From Butyricicoccus pullicaecorum (GTDB lineage: Bacteria; Bacillota; Clostridia; Oscillospirales; Butyricicoccaceae): a DNA stretch of 64,000 nt. Below are positions 15,236 through 23,214 of the stretch, one piece after another. The DNA lies in assembly GCA_018365995.1 (NCBI GenBank), contig JAGZIY010000003.1, forward strand, positions 1-64,000. The letters are read 5' to 3'. The notes under the pieces were generated by a model. It was not told where the DNA came from. It did no database searches and worked only from the letters and a program-made list of their open reading frames with translations. Every line of letters begins with the position of its first letter. Position 1 is the stretch's first letter. A program made the position numbers and the translations under genes.

Positions 15236-15438
15236 CTCCTTTTGTATGAGGGTTGTATAAGACAAGTATATCATTTTATTGTGTGATGTGCTAGGAAATC
15301 AGGAATTTAATTGCTTGAGAGGAAATCAAAATCTCTTTTTACAAAGAATCTGATGCAAGCCTGTACGGTTTCTACCTGTACGATTAGAGAATACCATTCA
15401 TAAAATAAAAAATATTGTGAAAAAATACACAATCGGGA

Positions 15439-15467
15439 TTGACGGAAGCTCAGATAGACAGTACAAT
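15439..15467 (+). promoter_or_regulatory. Promoter of the HPr gene
   Basis: TTGACG (15439-15444), 17-base spacer, TACAAT (15462-15467). Confidence 0.75.
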
Positions 15468-15516
15468 AAAGATATAGACCGATTATTGAATACCATGAAA
15501 GAGAGGCATGTTTTTT

Positions 15517-15774
15517 ATGAAGGAATTTAAGTACACGATTAAGGATGCTCTGGGCATTCATGCACGTCCGGCTGGACAGCTTGTTAAGGTTGTAAAGGAG
15601 TTCTCCAGCAAGGTCATGCTTGAGAAAGCTGGTAAGGCTGTTGATGCAACCCGCCTTATGAGCCTGATGGGTCTTGGCGTAAAGCAGGGAGATTCTGTTC
15701 GTGTAACTGTTGAGGGTGCTGACGAGGCGGACGCATGCGCAGCACTCGAAAAGTTCTTCACAGAGAATCTGTAA
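15517..15774 (+). CDS. ptsH: HPr-family phosphocarrier protein lacking Ser46
   Basis: An 85-residue HPr-like protein. The phospho-accepting histidine is at 15 in GIHARPAG, as in all HPr proteins that pass phosphate from enzyme I. Ungapped alignment to Bacillus HPr puts arginine at position 46 (VDATRLMSLMGLG), where HPr kinase would phosphorylate serine; Thr45 and Ser49 flank it. It should act as a phosphate carrier but not as the standard Ser46-P corepressor of CcpA. ATG 15517 gives the family length; ATG 15508 sits too near the GAGAGG site. Single gene with its own promoter and terminator. Confidence 0.92.
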   Translation: MKEFKYTIKDALGIHARPAGQLVKVVKEFSSKVMLEKAGKAVDATRLMSLMGLGVKQGDSVRVTVEGADEADACAALEKFFTENL

Positions 15775-15794
15775 GCTACTTTTGATTTTGAAAA

Positions 15795-15819
15795 GAGCAG
15801 CCGTTGGGCTGCTCTTTTT
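15795..15819 (+). terminator. Terminator of the HPr gene
   Basis: GAGCAGCC-GTTG-GGCTGCTC followed by TTTTT. Confidence 0.9.
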
Positions 15820-15851
15820 GTTGAAGTTCGGGATAAAAAGAGTGGGAGTGC

Positions 15852-15912
15852 TTGACAGGATTTTGCCAAAACGGTATACTAAATTTAATCATATTTGGCT
15901 AAACAACCAAAT
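15852..15912 (+). promoter_or_regulatory. Promoter and putative operator of the TetR gene
   Basis: TTGACA (15852-15857), 17-base spacer, TATACT (15875-15880). Directly downstream an inverted repeat ATTTGG/CCAAAT (15893-15898, 15907-15912) with an 8-base spacer covers the transcription start region, a typical place for TetR autorepression. Confidence 0.7.
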
Positions 15913-15932
15913 AAGCGTGGGGAGATTAAAGT

Positions 15933-16529
15933 ATGGAAGAAAATAAACAATTGCGGGAGGAGAATACGGAGGAGCGTATTTTAGATGCAGCGCTGGAGGT
16001 CGTGAGCGAGAACACCATCAGCGGAACTCGTATGGCACGCATTGCGGAACGTGCAGGCATGTTCCAGTCCAATATTCATTATTACTATAAATCCAAGCAT
16101 GAACTTATGATGGCGGTTCATAAAAAGGTATTGGATCGCTGTGCGGAATTGCAGGAGGAACTGCTCTCTGCTGCCTGTGGCAGTGATCTCAAAGAGCGTA
16201 TTGGCGTGTTTTGGGGGCAAAAACGAGAGTTTATTGTAAATGAACAGAAATATGATTTTGCAGAAATTGATTTTTGGGTGCAATCTCGTGTAGATGCACA
16301 GGTGAAGAAGGTTTTTGCAGAATCATTCGTTGTATGGCGTGCTAAAATTGAGAAAATGCTCAAAGAATTTCATGTTCCAGACGAGCGGGCTGCGATGCTG
16401 GCAGCGGTGATGACCTCTATGATGGAGGGGGCATCATTTCAATATCTAATCGATCCGAGTGCGTTTGATATTGATGCCTATTTTGATTATTGCACACAGA
16501 TGGTCATTCGAGAGATTCGAAACGACTGA
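15933..16529 (+). CDS. TetR/AcrR-family transcriptional regulator
   Basis: A 198-residue TetR-type regulator. The N-terminal HTH is at about residues 14-60: RILDAALEVVSENTISGTRM, ARIAERAGMFQSNIHYYYKS. The C-terminal ligand-binding domain is helical (FVVWRAKIEKMLKEF; MTSMMEGASFQYLID). GGGGAG stands upstream of the ATG. The gene has a perfect sigma-A promoter with a palindrome over the start region, so autoregulation is likely. No obvious target gene is adjacent; the downstream genes are on the other strand, so it may regulate distant genes. Confidence 0.9.
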   Translation: MEENKQLREENTEERILDAALEVVSENTISGTRMARIAERAGMFQSNIHYYYKSKHELMMAVHKKVLDRCAELQEELLSAACGSDLKERIGVFWGQKREFIVNEQKYDFAEIDFWVQSRVDAQVKKVFAESFVVWRAKIEKMLKEFHVPDERAAMLAAVMTSMMEGASFQYLIDPSAFDIDAYFDYCTQMVIREIRND

Positions 16530-16537
16530 TTTTTTGG

Positions 16538-16571
16538 AAGGACGTAAGCCCAGAGGGGATTGCGTCCTTAT
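16538..16571. terminator. Terminator between TetR gene and convergent gene
   Basis: AAGGACGTAA pairs with TTGCGTCCTT, followed by ATTTTAT. Confidence 0.7.
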
Positions 16572-16572
16572 T

Positions 16573-17448
16573 TTATGTGCAATGCAGATGCGAGATATCT
16601 TTTTGACAGGCTGCATAAATCTCCATCATCTGTTTTGCGTCTTCTGCCTGTGTACCGGCAGATTCGCAGATAAAACGCGGTGTCCAGCCACGTCGGGCAA
16701 TGCACCGTGCAAGTGGGGTAAAGTCAGGACCGTATTGGGTATCTGCAAAGGTCAGATGCCGGACTTCACCTTTGTCACTGTATGCAATGTGGGAAAAGTG
16801 GCTGTGGAATACCCGTGCACGCTCGGTGCCGATAGTTTGTTCCAATTGGTTTAATACAGCTTCGAATTGTTCTTCGGTGTTGCATTTGCCGCAGGTACGG
16901 GCGTTCAGATGCCCAAAGTCAATACAGGGAAGCAGACGATCATCTAACGCAACCAAGGCAAAGATTTCTTCGGCAGAACCGATTACACTTTGCTTGCCCA
17001 TGGTTTCCAGACAGAGCGTTTGTGTGACACCAGAACGCTCTGCGGCATCTAGGATATCGCGAATATTTTCCCGTGTGTTTTGGAGCGCTTTGTCGCGGGA
17101 CTGTTTGCCGACACCGCCGGTATGCACAACAACACGGTCAGCACCCATCCATTCTGCTGCACGGCACGATGTCAGGATATAGTCAATGTTTTTTTGGATG
17201 CGTTCCTCTGTGCGCACGGAGAGATTGATATAGTAAGGGGCGTGTAAGGACATGGCGATGTTATACATCTCTGCCTGTGCACCGATTTTTTGCGCGGTCT
17301 CCTGTCCGATTACAACACCCCGACCGCACTGATATTCGTACGCAGTCAGCCCCATATCGGAAATCCAGCGGGGGGCATCTACGGTCGATTTCAGACCTGC
17401 ATCAGAAAAGGATTGCGAATTGCCAGCTGGACCAAATTTAATGTTCAT
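16573..17448 (-). CDS. TIM-barrel AP-endonuclease family 2 / sugar isomerase-like protein
   Basis: A 291-residue protein of the endonuclease IV / xylose-isomerase-like TIM barrel superfamily. Metal-site segments are visible in order: SLHAPYYINLS, VVHTGG, LCLETMGK, PCIDFGHLNA, FHSHFSHIAYSDKGE and RFICESAG, which gives the histidine, glutamate and aspartate ligands expected for Zn-dependent members. It could cleave DNA at abasic sites, though several such clostridial proteins are of unproven function. ATG 17448 has AAGGAG 9 bases before it. It overlaps the end of the YqeG gene by 11 bases, so the two form an operon. Confidence 0.82.
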   Translation of the reverse strand: MNIKFGPAGNSQSFSDAGLKSTVDAPRWISDMGLTAYEYQCGRGVVIGQETAQKIGAQAEMYNIAMSLHAPYYINLSVRTEERIQKNIDYILTSCRAAEWMGADRVVVHTGGVGKQSRDKALQNTRENIRDILDAAERSGVTQTLCLETMGKQSVIGSAEEIFALVALDDRLLPCIDFGHLNARTCGKCNTEEQFEAVLNQLEQTIGTERARVFHSHFSHIAYSDKGEVRHLTFADTQYGPDFTPLARCIARRGWTPRFICESAGTQAEDAKQMMEIYAACQKDISHLHCT

Positions 17449-17947
17449 GGTTGTTTCTCCTTCTGGTATGCTCAATAAAGATGCGTTCTAATAGATAATA
17501 GCGTGCCCCAATCCAGAAATCCTTGCGATCTATCGTTTCGACATAACAGGTCAGTGCACCGAGATGGTTCCCGCCCAGTGTATCGGTGTAAATCTGATCG
17601 CCGATTACAGCAATTTGAGAAAATGGAAGATTAAGGCGCTCTGCACCCTGTCGAAAGCCGCGGGACAGGGGCTTGAGTGCACGTCCCTGCCATTCAATGC
17701 CGATGGATTCGGCAAAGATGCGCACGCGGTTGCCATTGTTGTTAGAGAGCAGCATAGGACGGATTCCTGCGCGGCGTAGGCTGTCCAGCCATGTGGTGAT
17801 TCGTTCGTTTCCGGTCGGCTGATGACGGGAAACCAAGGTGCCGTCGAGGTCTATCAGACAGCCGTGAATGCCGTGCGTTTGTAAAAATTCCGGCGTGATA
17901 TCAGTGACTGTATCAAATACATAGCATGGGGTCAAAATATGTTTCAT
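17438..17947 (-). CDS. yqeG: YqeG-family HAD-type phosphatase
   Basis: A 169-residue HAD IIIA phosphatase. The catalytic motif is LIDLDGTLV with aspartates 33 and 35, followed by MLLSNNNGNR and the distal VIGDQIYTDTLGG motif. Family members (B. subtilis YqeG) are thought to act on phosphatidylglycerol phosphate or other phosphate esters. ATG 17947 has AGGAGACC upstream. In many Firmicutes yqeG sits with aroE, yqeH and nadD; here it sits with a TIM-barrel protein and diverges from an unknown gene. Confidence 0.9.
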   Translation of the reverse strand: MKHILTPCYVFDTVTDITPEFLQTHGIHGCLIDLDGTLVSRHQPTGNERITTWLDSLRRAGIRPMLLSNNNGNRVRIFAESIGIEWQGRALKPLSRGFRQGAERLNLPFSQIAVIGDQIYTDTLGGNHLGALTCYVETIDRKDFWIGARYYLLERIFIEHTRRRNNHEH

Positions 17948-18042
17948 GGGTGGTCTCCTGTCATAAAAATCGGGCTGCACACATAGAGATGTTTGTAAGC
18001 GTGGGGCGAATGATTGCACCCACTAAAATGGAGGGGAGTCTC

Positions 18043-18792
18043 ATGATGGTGCAGGATATGATTCTGGTATGTGCGGGTACGGAAAGTGTACGTGCACGGG
18101 AAAGTGGTTTGCGGCTTTTGCAATTTGGCTTGCGGCTGCAAGCTGATGGCAGTGTATACCGTGCCCTGCTGTCCGGAAAACAGGAATATTTGGGCGTTAT
18201 GGATCAGGGTATGAAGCGGTTTTCTGCACCGACTTGTGGACAGCTGATAGCAGAGGCGCAGCGTACAGGTGCCTCTGCTATATTCCTTGACTGTGAAAAT
18301 CATACACAGGCTGTGGACGAATTTTTGAAAGCGCTGGATCAACAGACAGAAAAGCACAAGCTCCGCCTGTTTGTTCCACTCTGTCAGGCGCAGTCGGTTA
18401 CCCACGCCTGTCTGGTTGCAAGCACTGCAATCAGCGGTGGATGCCTGCGTGAACGGTTTCAGGAGCTTATCAGACAATATCCAGGCAGGGTTGCCGCCGA
18501 TTTGCGCGCAATCTCTCGGGATTTTTTACTGCCGTCTGCCAATACGGAGGGAACCCCTCTATCTGTGCAGGCACGTGATGCGCTGCGCGGCAAAACCGGA
18601 GCACAGACTTTTTTTTCCAGAGAATTATGTGCACGGTATTTTACCTACATGGACGAAAAGAACAATGGGCACTTTGTGCTTTTTGATGATGCAGATACCT
18701 TGCAGGCAAAGTGCAGATGCTTGCAGGAACTGGAAGTCTCACCGATTTTTGCAAGATATGGAGATGTATGTGATTTCTTGCCTACGCTTTGA
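18043..18792 (+). CDS. Hypothetical protein
   Basis: A 249-residue soluble protein of unknown function. It has alternating alpha/beta character (MILVCAGTESVRARESG; GASAIFLDCENHTQAV; GHFVLFDDADTLQ; PIFARYGDVCDFL), which may indicate a barrel related to glycoside hydrolase 18-like or aldolase-like folds; no catalytic motif is certain. GGAGG stands 8 bases before ATG 18043; ATG 18046 is also possible. It is transcribed divergently from yqeG and its 3' end overlaps the convergent ybaK by 11 bases. Confidence 0.65.
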   Translation: MMVQDMILVCAGTESVRARESGLRLLQFGLRLQADGSVYRALLSGKQEYLGVMDQGMKRFSAPTCGQLIAEAQRTGASAIFLDCENHTQAVDEFLKALDQQTEKHKLRLFVPLCQAQSVTHACLVASTAISGGCLRERFQELIRQYPGRVAADLRAISRDFLLPSANTEGTPLSVQARDALRGKTGAQTFFSRELCARYFTYMDEKNNGHFVLFDDADTLQAKCRCLQELEVSPIFARYGDVCDFLPTL

Positions 18793-19255
18793 TAAGGTCC
18801 GCTGTGGAGGCGTCGACGAGCGCGAGCAGTTCTGCTGGGTCACACTCAATTTGCCAGCCGATTTTTCCGGCAGATACCATAATGGTAGGCAGGATCTCTG
18901 CAATTTCATGAAAGACCGTGGAAAAGTGTTTTTTCATACCAATGGGAGAACAGCCGCCGCGTACATAGCCTGTGAGGGGCAAAAGTTCTTTTACATGAAT
19001 GAGTGCAACAGACTTTTCCCCAACAGCTTTTGCAGCTTTTTTGAGATCCAGTTCCTCTGCAACCGGAATGTCAAATACAAAATAATCTCCGCTTTTTCCG
19101 CGTGCCACTAGTGTTTTATAGACACATTCGGGGTCTTGACCGAGCAGCTTGGCGACCTGTACGCCGTCGACCGCGTCTTGTCCGTGCGGGTAGGTGTGTG
19201 GGGTATAGGATATCCCATGCTGCTCTAAAATACGCATCACATTGGTTTTTTCCAT
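18782..19255 (-). CDS. ybaK: Cys-tRNA(Pro)/Cys-tRNA(Cys) deacylase YbaK
   Basis: A 157-residue YbaK/EbsC-type protein that hydrolyses mischarged Cys-tRNA(Pro) in the cytoplasm. Family motifs are TYPHGQDAVDGVQVA, CVYKTLVARG with the catalytic lysine, VEELDLKKAAKA-like helix and GYVRGGCSPIGMKK with the glycine-rich loop. Length is standard. Its 3' end overlaps the convergent unknown gene by 11 bases. Confidence 0.94.
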   Translation of the reverse strand: MEKTNVMRILEQHGISYTPHTYPHGQDAVDGVQVAKLLGQDPECVYKTLVARGKSGDYFVFDIPVAEELDLKKAAKAVGEKSVALIHVKELLPLTGYVRGGCSPIGMKKHFSTVFHEIAEILPTIMVSAGKIGWQIECDPAELLALVDASTADLIKA

Positions 19256-19406
19256 GCTGTATCATCTCCTAGAACAGCATTATAACATGGTTTTGATGCC
19301 GCGAAAAGTAGTGGGAACAACAAAATTTTACTGGTAATCGACAAGGAATAAGTGTATAATGTCTGCAAAGCATATAGATGGAAAGAACAAAATGAGGTGA
19401 TGCAAT

Positions 19407-19526
19407 ATGAAAAAGGGATTATCAATCGGCGTATTTGTGGTCGGACTGTTTCTGACGGGCTTGAGCCTTACGGCAATGATTCTAGGCGCGTGTGGTATGG
19501 GAGCACGTGACCGAAACGAGATTTGA
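19407..19526 (+). CDS. 39-residue membrane peptide
   Basis: A small open frame starting MKKGLSIGVFVVG with one hydrophobic segment (about residues 5-29) and a polar end (GARDRNEI). GAGGTGA lies 6 bases before the ATG and a TATAAT box is at about 19355-19360, roughly 50 bases upstream. A strong GC-rich hairpin follows. The arrangement of promoter, ribosome site, frame and hairpin supports a real gene. Function unknown; single-helix peptides of this kind can be regulators or membrane stress proteins. Confidence 0.5.
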   Translation: MKKGLSIGVFVVGLFLTGLSLTAMILGACGMGARDRNEI

Positions 19527-19546
19527 GCCTGCGAGGAGAAAAGCAG

Positions 19547-19585
19547 ACCGCCGTGTATCTTAAATAAGAGATACGCGGCGGTCGT
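19547..19585 (+). terminator. Strong hairpin after the 39-residue peptide gene
   Basis: GACCGCCGTGTATCT and AGATACGCGGCGGTC pair with one G-T pair around a short loop. No T-run follows, so it may act in RNA stability rather than as a classical terminator. Confidence 0.5.
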
Positions 19586-19647
19586 TGGGAAACGGTCATT
19601 TTTCAGGCAGGGAACGTCTGCCGCACAAGATATTTTCGACGGACTGA

Positions 19648-19676
19648 GAGCGCATCAAAAAAGATGTGCTCTTTTT
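19648..19676 (+). terminator. Terminator-like hairpin
   Basis: GAGCGCATC and GATGTGCTC pair (one G-T pair) around AAAAAA, followed by TTTTT. Confidence 0.6.
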
Positions 19677-19733
19677 GTATAAATTTTCTGCATCTGCACA
19701 TGCTAAGCAAAACAAAGCAGGGAGGAAAATCTG

Positions 19734-19886
19734 ATGGACAAGAAATATCCAAAGCATATAGAACAACTGGAAAACAGTCGAGTGGAACGCGCTTATGGGC
19801 AGCCGCGTATCGAACCCGAGGGACTGGATGAGGCAAAAACATATACAGATATTTATAATATCCCGCATGAAGCCCCAAAGCGCTGA
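19734..19886 (+). CDS. 50-residue hypothetical protein
   Basis: A short charged protein, MDKKYPKHIEQLENSRVER, with a tail IYNIPHEAPKR. GGGAGG stands 9 bases before the ATG. No membrane segment. It has the composition of a genuine small cytoplasmic protein and lies between two hairpins. Function unknown. Confidence 0.5.
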   Translation: MDKKYPKHIEQLENSRVERAYGQPRIEPEGLDEAKTYTDIYNIPHEAPKR

Positions 19887-19984
19887 GTCAGACACCCCAT
19901 TCGATGACACGACGGTTTCATCTGTGTATATTTGCATGGAGTGGGAATAGACACAGATACACCGTATGTGTAAAACAATATAGG

Positions 19985-20012
19985 AAAGGAGAGGGCAAAT
20001 GCCCTCTCCTTT
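19985..20012. terminator. Perfect 12-bp hairpin
   Basis: AAAGGAGAGGGC and GCCCTCTCCTTT pair around AAAT. It could end the leftward secreted-protein unit or the rightward small gene; T-runs are weak on both sides. Confidence 0.55.
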
Positions 20013-20058
20013 GAGGTTATTTAGTGAATAAAACTAGCAAAACAGTGGTTGAAAAATT

Positions 20059-20214
20059 TCAATATTGACATCTATTTTCTAAAATCACTAGTGTTACCGG
20101 AATCAGAGATAGAATTAACCATCCATCAGTTCCCCATCGAGTTTTGATGGGAGCATAGAAGATAATCCATAATATGATAACGATATAACGTATTATTTTT
20201 AATTTTCTTTTCAT
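20059..20214 (-). CDS. 51-residue membrane protein following a secreted protein
   Basis: A small basic protein starting MKRKLKIIRYIVIILWIIF, with two hydrophobic segments (about 7-22 and 32-45) and a cysteine near the end. It starts 14 bases after the secreted protein gene and is probably co-transcribed; the ribosome site (AGCGAG) is weak. The arrangement repeats that at 4784-6250, where a secreted protein is also followed by a membrane protein. An immunity or anchoring role is only a suggestion. Confidence 0.45.
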   Translation of the reverse strand: MKRKLKIIRYIVIILWIIFYAPIKTRWGTDGWLILSLIPVTLVILENRCQY

Positions 20215-20228
20215 ATAACAATACTCGC

Positions 20229-20756
20229 TTAATACGTTAGTGAAACAGAGACAATTGAATAATCATAAGTGGTTTCTCCATACATTTTATGTTGTGAGCA
20301 ACGAGTATAGTATGTTAGGTAAGCAACATCATGAGAAGAATTAACAAATTTTTCCAATGTAGTTCTTTCAATATTCTTTGCCATTCCTTTATTAACAAGA
20401 GTTGCTACAATTCCTATTGGGGTGGTTGAAGCAAGTATGGAAAACCAGTCAATGGCAGATGAACCTTTGTCCATCGCATCAAGTGTTTGTACAGCAGATT
20501 TTCTTGTGACTTTTTCTTTGAACACCTTCTCCTTTGAAGGGCATTTTCCAAGACCACCACCCATTCTTGAGGTGTATAGACGCGTTATGTATAAAGCATC
20601 ATTTTCAGATATAATCTTATATGGAATACCTGATTCGTCATATACTATTGAATTTGATGTGTTGTTATCTAAGGCGTGGGAAACCACAGGTGCAGTAAAT
20701 GTGAAAACTAAAGCAAGGGATAAAAAAACTGCAACAAATTTTTTCATTTTATTCAT
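20229..20756 (-). CDS. Secreted hypothetical protein
   Basis: A 175-residue protein with a Sec signal peptide (KMKKFVAVFLSLALVFTFTA, cleavage near SHA-LD). The mature part has a basic middle (CPSKEKVFKEKVTRKS), one hydrophobic segment (STTPIGIVATLVNKGMAKNI) and a tyrosine-rich end with one cysteine (YTRCSQHKMYGE). AAAGGA precedes the ATG. AT-rich. No family recognised. Signal peptide, internal hydrophobic helix, tyrosine-rich tail and small membrane partner resemble the 314-residue protein at 5306-6250, so both may belong to one loose class of exported effectors or bacteriocin-like proteins. Confidence 0.6.
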   Translation of the reverse strand: MNKMKKFVAVFLSLALVFTFTAPVVSHALDNNTSNSIVYDESGIPYKIISENDALYITRLYTSRMGGGLGKCPSKEKVFKEKVTRKSAVQTLDAMDKGSSAIDWFSILASTTPIGIVATLVNKGMAKNIERTTLEKFVNSSHDVAYLTYYTRCSQHKMYGETTYDYSIVSVSLTY

Positions 20757-20942
20757 ATATTATTCCTTTTCAACCATAAGGTTGATGGTTATAGGTGTTA
20801 CAGAGAAAAAATATAAACCAATGGAATCACATCCTTTTATAATAATTTTAAATATATGCAATTATATCATATTAAATTGATTGGGTCAATAATTTTGTGA
20901 AATTAAAAGAAAAAAATAAATACATATGGTTTATTGGATTCG

Positions 20943-21257
20943 CTACGGATTGGCGCGATTTGCGACCTGATAGAAATCCCATATGGTAAATGCAATTGCA
21001 ATCACAAGGACGGCTGCCATGCAAAGTCCGGTCAGATGGAAGTACCATAGAGCGGCTGCAGCGCTGAGGAGCCGCAAGAGGATTTGCGTATAGACTTGAG
21101 ATTTTGGAAGATGGGAGCATAGTTCATGTACCGCTGAGGCGTATGCAAGAAATAAAATTACGACACCCAAATTCGGATGAAGGTATTGACTGTCAGCTGC
21201 AATCCACCACAGCAATATGAATGGCAGGAACAGACCAATCCAGTAGCTTATTTTCAT
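20943..21257 (-). CDS. Small membrane protein
   Basis: A 104-residue hydrophobic protein with about four membrane segments (YWIGLFLPFILLWWIAA; NLGVVILFLAYASAV; LLRLLSAAAALWYFHL; MAAVLVIAIAFTIWDF) and short loops. GGAGG stands 8 bases before the ATG. No family recognised; single gene. Confidence 0.6.
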   Translation of the reverse strand: MKISYWIGLFLPFILLWWIAADSQYLHPNLGVVILFLAYASAVHELCSHLPKSQVYTQILLRLLSAAAALWYFHLTGLCMAAVLVIAIAFTIWDFYQVANRANP

Positions 21258-21448
21258 AGAAGATGCCTCCTGTCGATAGAACCGTTAAAGGTTTTGCTTT
21301 TACGTGTAATGATACTTGGAATTCTGATAATAGGTATGCTTACAGTATAATTGGTAATATATATTGGTGTAAACAGATATATTGTACAATTCGTAGAAAT
21401 ATATTTGTGGATTGTGACAGAATCATGTGCATTGTGCCTTAAAATATC

Positions 21449-21478
21449 AAAGGGAGAGAACGACTGTTCCCTCCCTTT
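21449..21478 (-). terminator. Terminator of the M24 peptidase-aroQ operon
   Basis: AAAGGGAG pairs with CTCCCTTT and the inner GAAC with GTTC. It follows the stop of the leftward operon by 10 bases. Confidence 0.65.
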
Positions 21479-21487
21479 TGTTTGCCA

Positions 21488-22552
21488 TTATAGAATGAGA
21501 AGACTCTTGGGTGCGTAGGTTAGATTTTGGTTGCCGTCCTCCGTGAGATACAGCATATCCTCGATGCGTACACCAAACTTTCCGGGCAGATAGATTCCGG
21601 GCTCAGCGGTTACAACTGCACCAGCTGGCATGGGCTTATCATTGCGCGCGGCAACTGTTGGTGCTTCGTGAATGAGCAGACCCACGCCATGCCCAAAGCC
21701 ATGTCCAAAGTACTCCCCGTATCCGGCATCGGAAATGAGCTGTCGTCCGGCGGCATCTACTGCGCGTCCAGTTACACCAGCCTTTGCAAGCCGAATACCG
21801 GCAAGCTGGGCGTTCAGTACGGTTTCATATACCTGACACATTTCATCGGTTGCACTGCCAACCGCAACGGTACGTGTCATATCCGAGCAATATCCCTCAT
21901 AAATACAGCCGAAGTCCATGGTCACAAAATCGCCGGATGCAATGCGCTTGTCGGACGGGACACCATGGGGCTTTGAGGAGTTGGCACCTGACACAACAAT
22001 GGGGTCAAAGGACATATTTTCCGCACCGTGATGCAGCATCAAATAGGTCAGTCTGGCAGCGATTTCCCGCTCGGTAACACCGGGACGAATATCGTTGAGA
22101 ACCTCTTCCAGCGCAGTTTCTGCAATGCGCTGGGCAGCAATGATTTTTTCCAGTTCATCTGCACTTTTTATGGTGCGAAGCTCTGCCATCAGACCGTTCT
22201 GCGGCACAGTCTCAGCCTTTAGATTGTCCGACCAGCTTGTATAGTCGGCATGGGTCAGGCAGTCGTCCTCCAGCGCAACCGTGTGCGCGTGATCCTCTGC
22301 AATGAGCGCATTGATGACGCCGGAATAGGAACGACCCACTTCGATTTCACGCACGTCAACGCCTTTGGCACCGGCACGTGCAGCTTCTATATAGCGGCAG
22401 TCGGTGTAGAACACAGCTTGGGTTTGAGAAATATATACCGTTCCGGCGGTGGACGGAAAACCGGTTGCATAGAGTCGGTTTCTGCGGTCGGTGAGCACGA
22501 TGGCGTCGAATCCACGTGCTGCAAGTGCTTTGCGAATCTTTTCTATTTTCAT
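21488..22552 (-). CDS. Xaa-Pro aminopeptidase-type M24 metallopeptidase
   Basis: A 354-residue M24 family peptidase that should remove N-terminal residues before proline, using two metal ions. Creatinase N-terminal domain (TDRRNRLYATGF; VFYTDCRY) covers residues 1-125; the catalytic pita-bread domain holds FVTMDFGCIYEGYCSDMTRT (two aspartate ligands), FGHGFGHGVGL (histidine ligand), VVTAEPGIYLP (glutamate) and GVRIEDMLYL (glutamate). Length is standard. It overlaps aroQ by 4 bases (ATGA), so translation is coupled. The aroQ-pepP pairing with efp is common in Firmicutes; efp is not in this window. Confidence 0.94.
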   Translation of the reverse strand: MKIEKIRKALAARGFDAIVLTDRRNRLYATGFPSTAGTVYISQTQAVFYTDCRYIEAARAGAKGVDVREIEVGRSYSGVINALIAEDHAHTVALEDDCLTHADYTSWSDNLKAETVPQNGLMAELRTIKSADELEKIIAAQRIAETALEEVLNDIRPGVTEREIAARLTYLMLHHGAENMSFDPIVVSGANSSKPHGVPSDKRIASGDFVTMDFGCIYEGYCSDMTRTVAVGSATDEMCQVYETVLNAQLAGIRLAKAGVTGRAVDAAGRQLISDAGYGEYFGHGFGHGVGLLIHEAPTVAARNDKPMPAGAVVTAEPGIYLPGKFGVRIEDMLYLTEDGNQNLTYAPKSLLIL

Positions 22553-22983
22553 ACGAACAGCTCCTTTACTGCATCTACTGCTAACAGATAACTATTTTTG
22601 CCAAATCCGGCAATTACACCTGCGCATACGGGCGCAATGACCGAGGTGTGACGGAATTCTTCGCGTGCATGTACATTAGACAGATGCACCTCGACAACCG
22701 GCAGACGAACGGCGGCAATGGCGTCGCGAATGGCAATGGAATAATGCGTATATGCCCCTGCATTGAGAATGATGGCATCACAGTCTCCCTGTGCGGCATG
22801 AATGCGGTCGATGATTGCCCCCTCTGTGTTGGATTGGAACACGGTACAATCCATACCGTTTTTGCGGCATTTTTCAATGACCTCGACATTGATCGATGCC
22901 ATGGTGTCGCGGCCATAGATCCCCGGCTCCCGCTCGCCAAGCAGGTTCAGGTTGGGTCCATGAATGAGCAGAATTTTTTTCAT
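22549..22983 (-). CDS. aroQ: Type II 3-dehydroquinate dehydratase
   Basis: A 144-residue dodecameric-type dehydroquinase of the shikimate pathway, converting 3-dehydroquinate to 3-dehydroshikimate. Signature segments: LIHGPNLNLLGEREPGIYG with the catalytic tyrosine at 23, FQSNTEGAIIDRIH, IILNAGAYTHYS and VEVHLSNVHAREEFRH with the catalytic histidine. Complete. First gene of a two-gene operon with the M24 peptidase. Confidence 0.97.
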   Translation of the reverse strand: MKKILLIHGPNLNLLGEREPGIYGRDTMASINVEVIEKCRKNGMDCTVFQSNTEGAIIDRIHAAQGDCDAIILNAGAYTHYSIAIRDAIAAVRLPVVEVHLSNVHAREEFRHTSVIAPVCAGVIAGFGKNSYLLAVDAVKELFV

Positions 22984-23130
22984 TAGAATAGCCTCCGTTT
23001 AGAATGGTAGTTTGGATTCTATCAAAAAACGTATCACAGCAACCACGCTGGCAGGGAAATCTGTGACGATAGCGTAGAGCGTACAACGGTTTTGGTAGAA
23101 GTTTATGAAAAAAAATAAGCTACCAATAGT

Positions 23131-23159
23131 ATGATATCCTGCCTCCGGTGCGCTGTCAA
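23131..23159 (-). promoter_or_regulatory. Promoter of the aroQ operon
   Basis: Minus strand TTGACA (23159-23154), 17-base spacer, TATCAT (23136-23131). Confidence 0.7.
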
Positions 23160-23214
23160 TAAGCATACTGGATTCAGTCCTTGCATAGGATGGATATAAG
23201 GAGGCGGGGAAGCA

